Below the pieces are notes generated by a model. It was given only the letters and a program-made list of their open reading frames with translations. It made no database searches and was not told the origin of the DNA. A DNA stretch of 64,000 nucleotides from Branchipolynoe longqiensis (taxonomy: Eukaryota; Annelida; Polychaeta; Phyllodocida; Polynoidae), in contig CM059187.1 in assembly GCA_030323885.1 (NCBI GenBank), positions 128,421,168 to 128,485,167 on the forward strand. Reading direction: 5' to 3'. This document shows, in pieces, positions 55,637 through 64,000 of the stretch. The translations under genes were made by a program, and so were the position numbers. How positions within the stretch are numbered: position 1 is the stretch's first letter; each line of letters opens with the position of its first letter.

Positions 55637-55930
55637 TGTTGGTTTGTTGCTCTTTTACGTCGAAGCAACATCTAAGGTCATAGCAGAATGAATGCTCACT
55701 TTTGAAAGTGCACACTCATGGCGACTTTATAGTTTTGCCCCACTGAGAGACCAGGCCGCCGGCAACATGACCCGATATCCAACCCAGTCAGTTTTATCCT
55801 GATTCTGTGCTAACCAGTCGGTGTCGTATTCTAGTAATGTGGAGTGAAAACTAGGTAGGAACAAGTATCAATTTTATTACTCATTGGTATGACTAGCTGC
55901 GTTTCGCCCTCCCGACCGTCCGCAACTTTT
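55637..55930 (-). mobile_element. SINE-1, diverged
   Basis: Tail TTGGTTTGTTGCTCTTTTAC at the left, body with ATGGCGACTTTATAG and CAGTCAG, head eroded (TTTCGCCCTCCCGACC). Confidence 0.8.
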
Positions 55931-55954
55931 CCCTGGGTTCGCAGATATGTACTG

Positions 55955-56350
55955 TGCACTAGCTAGCAACTATGTGTTACTCGATAGCAGTTCTGTTTGC
56001 TAGCAACTTTGTACTGCTTGCGAGCAATTCTTTGCTGCTCGTTAGCAACTCTGTACTGCTCGCTAGGAACTATGTACTGCTCGCTAGGAACTACCTGCTG
56101 CTCGATACCATCTCTGTCCTGCTCGGTACCAACTCTGCACTGCTCGCTAGCAACTCTGTTCTGCTCGCTAACAACTTTGTACTGCTCGCGAGAAACTCAT
56201 CTCTGCTCACTAGCAACTTCGCACCGCTCGTTAGCAACTCTGTACTGCTCGCTAGCAGTTATGTGCTGCCCACTAGCAACTCTTTGCTGCTCGCTAGCAA
56301 CTCTGTCCTGCTTGCTAACAACTCTGTTCTGCTCCTTAGCAACTGTGTTG
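55955..56350. repeat. 21-bp minisatellite
   Basis: About 18 units of TACTGCTCGCTAGCAACTCTG. 21 is a multiple of three, so two frames stay open (139 and 175 codons). Confidence 0.95.
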
Positions 56351-56690
56351 CACTGGCATATGTGCGTCACAAATGCATTGTTCACATGTGATTTAAGAGC
56401 GATCGGTCTTATTACCTATACATGCTGGGTTCCTATAGAGTGGGCATCCCATACTATGAATGTGCATGTACCATATCACGTGTGTGTTATATTTAATTAC
56501 CGCCTCTATCCCATACTGCATTAAGCATTACGGATGGATTGTGTTAGAGCGTGCAGGAGGGGGAGGAGGTAGTGGTGGAGGTAGGGAGGGAGGGTTGGAG
56601 GCCTCGTATGATCAGGACTGTAGACCTATTTCAATGTTTACTAACATTGTGTATGCACGCAGCTTGGCTGCAGAATGAAGGCACACTGCT

Positions 56691-57520
56691 ATTGAGTTTG
56701 CCGATATACACAGTGCAAAGCGTCAGTTTTATTCAAGATTAATAGAAATGCAGAAGCCTAACCTTATAAATTTAATATAATCTGTTCTTTGAATATGTTT
56801 TCTATATATCTTCCAAGTGGTTTGTTTCTAAGTGTTGTATTGTTAGAAATATTTCACTTTTTCTGTATGAAGATTGCCCACGGCCATTGACAATGCATTG
56901 AGTTTGCCAATATGCGCAGTTCAAAATGTCAATTTTATTCAAAATTAATAGGAATTCAGAACCCTAACCTCATGAGTTTAATATGATTTGTTTGTTGAAT
57001 ATGTTTTCTATATGTGTTCCAAATGGTTTGTATCTAAGTGGTGTATATTTAGAGATATTTCACTTTTTCTATATGAAGGTTGCTCACAGCCATTGACAAT
57101 ACATTGATTCATTGAGTTTGCCGATACGTGCAGTTCAAAACGTCAATTTTATTCAAAGTTAATAGAAAGTCAGTCCCTAACCTTATACATTTAATATAAT
57201 CTATTTGTTGAATATGTTTTCTATAGGTGTTCCAAACGGTTTGTATCTAAGTGGTGTATTTTTAGAGATATTTCACTTTTTCTCTATGAAGATTGCCTGC
57301 GGCCATTGGCAATGCATTGAGTTTGCCGATACGTGCAGTGCAAAATATCAATTTTATTCCAAATTAATAGAAATACAGAACCCTAACCATATCAATTTAA
57401 TATACTCTGTTTCTTAAATATGTTTTCTATATGTTTTCCCAGCGGTTAGTTTCTAGGTGGTGTGGTTCTAGAGATATTTCACTTGTTCTCTATGAAGATT
57501 CCTCATAGCCATTGAGTTTG
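56691..57520 (+). repeat. 206-bp tandem array derived from the MITE-D interior
   Basis: ATTGAGTTTG recurs at 56,691, 56,897, 57,111, 57,316 and 57,511. Each unit matches 28,491-28,696 of MITE-D (TTATTCAAAATTAATAG, TATAAATTTAATATAATC, TTCCAAGCGGTTTGT and ATTTCACTTTTTC). The MITE's own inverted ends are not seen around the array. Confidence 0.9.
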
Positions 57521-58034
57521 CAGTGTGACAGTGGGTCATCCTGCAGCCAAGCAGTGCGCGCACTGACCTAAATACCCATGCTGATGTCATATGAAATAGG
57601 TCTATAACTAGAGGGCTGGGAAGGATTGAATTCCCCCCGCACCCCCACGCCTACCCTAATAAAGAGCAATAAAAAGAACCCCCCCCCAAAAAGAAGAAAA
57701 AACAACAATAAAAAGTACACACAAAAACGAAGAAAAAGAAGAAACCTCAGTATATAACCTCCCTGAAAAGGCTGGAAATGGTATTTCAGAGAGTGTGGAT
57801 GAATACCGCTAAGAATACGAATCTATCGTTAGCTTCCTAAATAGATCCCTGGTGTTTATTGATTTAAATACGCAAGTTATATCCAGCTATTGATTCTTGT
57901 GCTTAATATGTGTACAGATCTTTAAAAGCAATGAACCACGATAATAAAGTAGTCGTAAACTGGAGACAGACTTGTGTAAGAAAGTGTAAATATTTACAGA
58001 TATATATATACGAATGTATTTTCATGTCAGCTAT
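57521..58034. other. Unassigned A-rich sequence
   Basis: Poly-C/A patches near 57,630-57,740. Otherwise no feature. Confidence 0.35.
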
Positions 58035-58037
58035 TAA

Positions 58038-58728
58038 TACCCCTGTCACACTATGACGTAACGAGCGAATGTGAGCCTAACGTGGTCATTTTTCGTCATT
58101 ACGTTGATATACGTTGGGTTACATTATGATGACGTCAGAAAGACGTTAGAGTGATGTCGAGCTACGTCACATTATGTCGTGTTACGTTGAGTTACGTCGA
58201 GGTTTTGGACATGTTCAAAACTTTTGACGTACCTCAAACGTAAGGGTTTACGTTCACTGTACGTTCTGTACACGTTCAGCGAACATCAATGACGTTAAAT
58301 GGACATTAGTCAAATGCTGCTCACTATGTTCAACTACGTTCCACTATGTTGACCCACATTAACCCTACTGGAAATGTCCACGTGGCGTAATGGGAACGTC
58401 AGGAGAAAGTCAGGAGAACATCAGGAGAACATCAGGAGAACGTATGTTCAACGTACGTTCAATGTTTCGCCACCATGTCATGACGTATGTAACGTCATGT
58501 AACGTTCTTCTGGCGATGGAATAACGTTCATAACGTTCCGTGAGCGTAATGACGTTGTCCTCTCTCGTTGAATGACGGTATCACTATGCTTTACCGACGT
58601 TATGCTCTCATCCACTATGCTGCATCCACGTTCAACTTGTGCCCAAATTTGCATACTACGCCGAGAAGTTGAACGTTTTTCACGTTCTGCCTACGCTGAT
58701 GTCGTCACGTCGTAGTGTGACAGCCCCA
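58038..58728. mobile_element. HARB-type fold-back, ACGTT-rich subfamily
   Basis: 691 bp. Left TACCCCTGTCACACTATGAC, right GTCGTAGTGTGACAGCCCCA. TAA at 58,035-58,037 and 58,729-58,731. Near-palindrome GTTTTGGACATGTTCAAAAC at 58,202-58,221. The interior is dense in ACGTT/AACGT. Confidence 0.85.
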
Positions 58729-58731
58729 TAA

Positions 58732-59164
58732 GCCTCATAATTCTAATTTAATTGATGCTTCTTTTAGACCCAGGGGGAATTTAGGAACCTACTACGTATG
58801 TGTATGACCAACAGCTTATAGGCTTATTACCGTACTTGTTGTTATAGTATATTATTGAAGTGAGTCATTTCCTATGTAACCTTTTCACACTGACAATGGG
58901 GCATGCGACTGTGGTTTGAACATATGAGGATTCGATATTGTTTTAGGATGAACAGATAGACCTTCATCAACAACATTCTACTGTTACTCTGGTGTTTTTT
59001 TCTCAATTTATTTATTGTTGATGTTTTTGTTGCTTGCGGATATGGAACCGATGATGGAGTGTGAGACTTGACAGTGTGTATGTACCAATTGTCCAGGACA
59101 ACTCAAATGCAAGATGGGACAAGTTAATTCAATCAGTACTCTGCCCGCCAGACCAATGTTGTTT
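58732..59164. other. Unassigned sequence
   Basis: No recognised feature. Confidence 0.35.
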
Positions 59165-59478
59165 TATGCTTGTTTGTTGGAGTTTCACATCCATGCAACA
59201 TCGAAGGTCATAACTGGATGGGTCAGGATTGTGACAGTGCGCACTCTTGGCTGCCACACTTTGCGACCAGGCCGCTGGCACCATGTTCCGATTTCCCACT
59301 CAGTCACATTATCATCATACTCATCTACTCAGCCTTTGCCCTATCCTAATAATGCTGAACGTCCGGCTATGTAGTGCCAAGTATCAATTTTCTAAGTCTT
59401 TCGTTTGACTCGACCGGGATTTGAACTGCCGACTTTCCACACAGAAACCCTGCGCTCTAGCAATTCAGCCACGCGGTC
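59165..59478 (-). mobile_element. SINE-1
   Basis: Tail TTGTTTGTTGGAGTTTCACA at the left, B box (GGGATTTGAACTGCC) and CAATTCAGCCACGCGGTC head at the right. The middle third is shortened. Confidence 0.85.
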
Positions 59479-59574
59479 AAGTCAGACAAGTGAATAAGGT
59501 GAATGATACTTTACGATCGTTGGCAAATCCAAGGGGAGAGATGTTCCTGATCCTCCCTTTAAAGTACTTGGAAG

Positions 59575-61345
59575 TGAGAAATACATAATGTGGTGATATG
59601 AACTCACGTCGTAACTTGCAGTATAAGACATGTTGATATGAACTCAGGTGGTATCTAGCAGTATAAGGCATGTTGACATGAACTCATGTGGTAGCTTGCA
59701 GTATAAAACATGTTGATACGAACTCACATGGTATCTAGCAGTATAAGCCATGTTGATATGAACTCACCTGGTATCTAGCAGTATAAGACATGTTGATATG
59801 AACTCATGTGGTAACTGGCAGTATACACATGTTGATATGAACTCACGTGGTATCCCAGCAGTATAAGACATATTGATATGAACTCATGTGGTATCTAGCA
59901 GTATAAACCATGTTGATATGAATTTGCGTGGTAGCTAGCTGCATAAGACATGTTGATATGAACTCACGTATCCTATTGATTGATTGATTGATTGACGTGG
60001 TATCTAGCAGTATAAAACATGTTGATATTAAATCAGGTCGTAACTGTCAGTATAAAACATGTTGATATGAACTCACATGGTATCTAACAGTATAAGACAT
60101 GTTGATATGAACCCACGTGGTATCTAGCAGTATAAGACATGTTGATATGAACTCACGTGGTATCTAGCAGTATAATACATGTTGATATGAACTCACGTGG
60201 TATCTAGCAGTATAATACATGTTGATATGAACTCACATGCTCGTTTGCAGTATAAGACATGTTGATATGAACTTATGTGGTATCTAGCAGTATAGGACAT
60301 GTTGATATAAACTCACATGGTATCTGGCAGTATAACACATGTTGATATGAACTCATGTGGTATCTGGCAGTATACACATGTTGATATGAACTCACATGGT
60401 ATCTAGCAGTATAAGAAATGTTCATATTAACTCGGCTGGTAGCTGGCAGTATAAGACATGTTGATATGAACTCACCTGGTGGCTGGCAGTATAAGACATG
60501 TTGATATGAACTTTAGGTATGCAGGTTAGGTATGCAGGTATAGCAATACCTCAGGGAGTTTGACGCCCCTGCCTTGCAGAGTTCTAAACCACTGCCTTGT
60601 GGTACAGGTCCTTGAAAGAACCGAAGGCTAAGGGAGCAAACCCTAAACAGAAAACCATGTCACTGTGGCAGCATTAAGGGCGGTTGATGTATGGAACTCC
60701 CAACATCTCCCGACCAGCCACTGCAGGGACAAATAGTTTTGCGCCTGTCTCGACATATTCTTGCCGGTGTGAAACCTCTATTTGCTCCCCGAGAGAGTGC
60801 CGCTGGTAACTTGCAAAAGCCAGCAGCACTTCAAACACTTTTGCAGCAGCTTTCATGAAATGTAAGGCTACCAAAGCAGATCCTCTATTCTCAACTGTCT
60901 TCTGGCTACAGAAAGAGAGGGTGCCCCCGTCTCCGGTTCAAAGATACCATCAAGAGAAACCTGAAGCTGAGAGACATTAAGACCGACTCATGGACACAAC
61001 TCTCACAGCAGAGAGCTAAATGGAGAGCGGCAGTCAAGTAATGAAAGCAGTCTTTGTCGCATCGCGACCGACAGCATGATGATGATGATGATATGAACTC
61101 ACATGGTATCTAGCAGTATAATACATGCTGATATGAACTCGCCTGGTAGCTGGCAGTATAACTATGAGACATGTTGATATGAACTCATGTGGTGGCTGGC
61201 AGTATAAGACATGTTGGTATGAACTCACCTGGTATCTAGCTGTATAAGACATGTTGAAATGAACTCACCTGGTATCTACCAGTAGCACTAAGCTCTATGC
61301 GATGGGTTCATATGAATGGAGTTGGCAACTGGTATATGATGTTTT
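59575..61345. repeat. 40-bp minisatellite, split by a retroelement
   Basis: About 30 units of TGATATGAACTCACGTGGTA + TCTAGCAGTATAAGACATGT, from 59,575 to 60,512 and again 61,090 to 61,345. A small TTGATTGATTGATTG expansion sits at about 59,974. Confidence 0.93.
60513..61089 (+). mobile_element. Chimeric RTE-tail element inserted in the 40-bp minisatellite
   Basis: Constant module 60,527 to about 60,863 (its first bases GGTATGCAGG are duplicated at 60,515), LINE tail from AAGGCTACCAAAGCAG, UTR hairpin and ATG repeats. Flanked by GATATGAACT at 60,503-60,512 and 61,090-61,099. Confidence 0.88.
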
Positions 61346-61714
61346 AGTATGAACTCAATTGGTGGCTAACAGTGTAATTAATATGTGTTGATGTGGGGGT
61401 CGTTCCCTGAAATTGGGTACCACATATTTGGTTTCCACTTTTTGTTGGTGATAACTCATTCTTTCTTTTCTTTCCTAACCTTTTTCAACTTCTTTCTTAT
61501 GAAACATAATCTATTTTGTTTAACTCTAGTCAATAAAATAATGTTTGAATGTCTTGTGGATTTAAAAAAGATGTTCTGGGTGTGTGTTAGATAACTGATT
61601 GTTAAGGCATAGCTCAATCTGCAGAAGATCAAAATCAAAACGCCAGGTAGCTTTTTTTCAACTCTCACAGAGGTACAACATGAAAACCGTCATTCATTTC
61701 TTCTTATTTTTGTT
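61346..61714. other. Unassigned AT-rich sequence
   Basis: No recognised feature. Confidence 0.35.
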
Positions 61715-61810
61715 TGTTTGTAAATATGTTTCTTCTGCTGAATAAGTCTTTTGTCACTGCCGAAGCACTGGTCTTCCAGCCATTTGTCAATTCGGGGTTA
61801 TTTACTAGTC
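61715..61810 (-). mobile_element. LINE 3'-end fragment
   Basis: The minus strand reads GTAAATAACCCCGAATTGAC, GGCTGGAAGACCAGTGCTTC, then an A-rich tail. Extends the similarity with 4,130-4,245 beyond what either shares with the 30-kb LINE. Confidence 0.75.
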
Positions 61811-62694
61811 ATATGACCACTGAGTCGGCTATTATTTGGAATGTTGCCCTCTATTAATATTATTTGGAATGTTTTCACGTTTGTTTTCCATTTCACATTT
61901 TGGGTCCCAACTTCACATAATGACCCACGAACTCATTCGGTAACTAACAGTGAAATTCCTTCGATGATAAATTATATCGTTACTAAATAGGGACAGCAAT
62001 ATGGAAACCTTCCTATACTGTTTTCTTAATTGAATGACTATCGAACAAACAGAAGTCTGCTGCAGTACTTCCCTTTTTTTGCTGCTACTATCGACCACAA
62101 CCAATCAGCATCGAGTGCGATTATATCCACACATTGAGCTCTCATTCTTATTGATTCTAGGACATGTGCAAGGCAAACAACTCTATATTTGACTCGGACA
62201 CGTGGGTCGATCTCCTATTTATCACTACTTGCATCGATCTGATGTGTGTTTTCCTAACCCTGACTTGAGGAGGGAGTATCACAGCTTATAGTCAAAGACA
62301 ATCAATGCAAGATTGGCGACATTAGATTTATTTACGGAAAGAACCTCGCACCTGAGCGCTAACCTTGGTGCACTTTGTGATCTCTGGACTGGACCAGAGC
62401 CCGACCCCCCACCCTCCATCTGACCACGCCCAAAACACCGTGCGCAGTGGCCGAATAAGTAGAAGCACAAAAAGGAAAGTTTGCTTCAGTTAACGACGCC
62501 TCTAGAGTACATTGATTTTTATCATCGGCTATGGCAGAGATGATTCTCCCCCTCCCCCCACCACGCCACCCCGGCCGCACCCAGATAGCGGCCGCCGGGT
62601 GAGGGGGGCATGGGGAAGGAGACGAGGGAGGGGCAGTAAGGGGGGTGAGAGGAGGGGGGCCCCTAACGGCTTCGCTGTCTACTGTGCCCTGCAA
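61811..62694. other. Unassigned sequence
   Basis: 62,520-62,660 is C- then G-rich. No gene that I can support; a possible terminal exon near 62,161 is discussed among rejected items. Confidence 0.35.
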
Positions 62695-62970
62695 TGACCC
62701 CGATTGAGCACACACTCATTCAACACTATGGTCATTCTGACATATCTCTTTGGAGGAAACCCGCTACTCTTTCCGATAAGCAGAAATGGGTCTTTTATAT
62801 GCACTTTCTCACAGATAGGATGGCACTTATCACAAAGTTTGATGAACCAGTTGTGGACCACTGGTTGGAACGGAAAATAACCCAAACTGCAAATGTGTCC
62901 ACTGAGCAGGATCAATAGAATGACCCACATCTTCACAGGTGGACACTCTACCGCCTGAGCTACGTCCAAC
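62695..62970 (-). mobile_element. Nin-DC-type SINE (mollusc-like)
   Basis: The minus strand starts with a tRNA-like 5' half (GGACGTAGCTCAGGCGGTAG AGTG), followed by GGTTATTTTCCGTTCC, AACCAGTGGTCCACAACTGG, GTGCATATAAAAGACCCATT and GTAGCGGGTTTCCTCC. These blocks match the deeply conserved central domain found in many molluscan and other invertebrate SINEs (recognised from memory, not searched). Different body from SINE-1. Confidence 0.75.
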
Positions 62971-62977
62971 TCCGCTC

Positions 62978-63262
62978 AGTAGAAGCACACGTCCCGTACC
63001 GAAGATTGGAAGTTTGAATCCCAGCTGAGTCAAACCAATAACTTACAAATGTTATACTTGTAATCCCCCTAGCCTGGTCCTCTGCGTTCTTAGGATATGA
63101 CAAGGACTGGTTGGCTCAGTGTCAGGATAATGTGACTGAGTGGGATATCAGGTCATGGTGCTGTTGGCATAGTCTCCCATCAGTGCGCACTGTGGCAAGT
63201 CGGTCCCCGTCCTGATATGACCTTAGATGTTGCCAGGACGTAACACTCCAACAACCAACCTT
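62978..63262 (+). mobile_element. SINE-1 with decayed head
   Basis: Head remnant TAGAAGCACACGTCCCGTAC, B box GTTTGAATCCCAGCTGAG, body and tail (GACGTAACACTCCAACAACC) present, with a deletion near 63,175. Confidence 0.88.
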
Positions 63263-63567
63263 CTCAGCGGGCATGCGCAGTGCAAGCAAGTGATTTATAT
63301 AAAGCTGTATGCGATTTGCTGACTCGGCACCGCTCAGGTGGGCGTACTTAGAGGCACCAGCAAGTTGGCTTCAAACTGACCTGGCCTCAGTGGTCACGTG
63401 GGGTGCTTTTCTCCGGGGAGAGATATAAGAGCTGGTGGTCAATCAGTGCAGGATATGATCAGTGAAAACCACGTGACTGTCGCGTAGATAGATACCAGTC
63501 ATGCAGTCAAAATTCACTAATAGACAGGCTCTTTCCTCAACTTCCACAAGTGTTGAGATTTGTTTAC
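63263..63567. other. Unassigned sequence
   Basis: No recognised feature. Confidence 0.35.
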
Positions 63568-63700
63568 ACCGGACGCGATGGTCAAATGTGTAGAGCGCAG
63601 GCCTCCCATGCGGAAGGTCGGGAGTTGAGTTCCCGGTCGAGTCAAACCAATGACTTACAAAATTAATACTAGTCCCTTCCTCACCAGGTGCTCCACATTA
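63568..63700 (+). mobile_element. SINE-1 with alternative head, cut by a HARB element
   Basis: Head CCGGACGCGATGGTCAAATG ... GGGAGTTGAGTTCCCGG, body as far as CCAGGTGCTCCACATTA, then the HARB element starts. Confidence 0.85.
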
Positions 63701-63703
63701 TAA

Positions 63704-64000
63704 AGGCCCTGTCACACTACGACGTAACGACGTCAGCATAGGGAGAACGTGAAGAACGTTGAACTTCTCGGCGTAGTATGCAAATTTGGGCACAAGTTGA
63801 ACGTGGATGCAGCATAGTTGACGAGAGCGTAACGTCGGTAAAGCATAGTGATAGTGTGGTTCAACGAGAGAGGACAATGTAATTACGATGACGGTACGTT
63901 ATTAACGTTATTAGATCACCAGAACTACGTTGCTTTATGTTACATGACGTTACATACATCATGAAACGGTGGCAAAATGCTAAATGCACGTTGGACGTAT
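63704..64000. mobile_element. HARB-type fold-back, runs off the window
   Basis: Starts AGGCCCTGTCACACTACGAC after TAA (63,701-63,703). Aligns along its length with the reverse complement of 58,038-58,728 (GTATGCAAATTTGGGCACAA shared). Confidence 0.85.

Noticed and set aside
55972..56524. 139- and 175-codon frames with 7-residue repeats
   Set aside because: Product of the 21-bp minisatellite; two frames open simultaneously and no flanking coding sequence.
60674..60874. Conserved minus-strand frame (also 43,761-43,943 and 19,349-19,530) with KLFVPAVAGREMLGV
   Set aside because: Recurs only because the chimeric element's 5' module is repeated. It is antisense to the element, has no domain I recognise and is broken in the 5982-6396 copy, though it could be reconsidered if the module proves to be a gene fragment.
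59575..61345. Regular repeat array considered as CRISPR
   Set aside because: Units are contiguous with no unique spacers, diverged, and in a eukaryotic transposon-rich context: a minisatellite.
62144..62266. Possible terminal exon after a CT-rich AG at 62,160
   Set aside because: About 35 codons are open to a TGA, but there is no upstream partner exon, no polyadenylation signal nearby and no recognisable peptide.

Overview
This window reads as repeat-dominated, intergenic or intronic nuclear DNA from a metazoan, most likely a marine invertebrate. A lophotrochozoan such as a mollusc is my best guess. The evidence is a DIRS-order tyrosine-recombinase retrotransposon, a non-LTR retrotransposon, many tRNA-headed SINE copies, TTAA- and TWA-flanked MITEs, very long minisatellites, and one SINE at 62.7-63.0 kb. 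That SINE's central domain resembles the conserved Nin-DC-type domain common in molluscan SINEs. The species call is inference. There are no prokaryotic operons, rRNA genes or convincing functional tRNA genes, and no multi-exon host gene that I can support. One strong-looking 32-nt micro-exon candidate lies at 12,258-12,289.

Layout. 1-2.2 kb: the 3' part of a DIRS-order element (reverse transcriptase, RNase H, a stub of tyrosine recombinase), ending in a 98-bp exact direct repeat around a unique block, the B1-A2-B2 end of Ngaro/PAT-type elements. 2.2-10 kb: simple repeats, SINE pieces, a 10-bp minisatellite, a nested MITE/retroelement pair and RTE-like LINE tails. 10.4-11.3 kb: a minisatellite with higher-order structure. 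12.3-14.6 kb: TTAA-flanked MITEs, one nested in another. 15.5-19.8 kb: a block of very different tandem repeats. 20-28 kb: more nested TTAA MITEs, an inverted SINE pair and a fold-back element. 28.2-29.1 kb: a SINE split by a MITE. 30.0-32.9 kb: a 5'-truncated LINE with an uninterrupted reverse-transcriptase reading frame on the minus strand, the best-preserved coding sequence here. 33-44 kb: SINE clusters, a decayed LINE end, MITEs and a fold-back. 44.8-47.4 kb: CA- and GA-rich tandem DNA. 47.6-53.3 kb: a Harbinger-like MITE, a TTAA MITE and a 736-bp fold-back. 53.6-57.5 kb: G-rich DNA, a 21-bp minisatellite and a 206-bp tandem array derived from a MITE. 58-64 kb: two related fold-backs, a 40-bp minisatellite split by a chimeric retroelement, and SINEs.

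Families recur under these working names: SINE-1 (tRNA-headed, about 330 bp), chimeric RTE-tail element (constant 5' module, variable LINE tail, ATG-repeat end), TTAA-MITE, MITE-D, HARB (TWA-flanked, TIR containing CCTGTCACAC) and MITE-H. The most interesting results are mechanistic: the chimeric retroelements with a fixed 5' module and variable LINE junctions, a satellite growing from a MITE interior, a 20-bp near-palindrome conserved across otherwise diverged HARB elements, and the split-repeat end of the DIRS-order element. All coordinates come from reading by eye; boundaries without a stated target-site duplication may be off by 5-20 bp.
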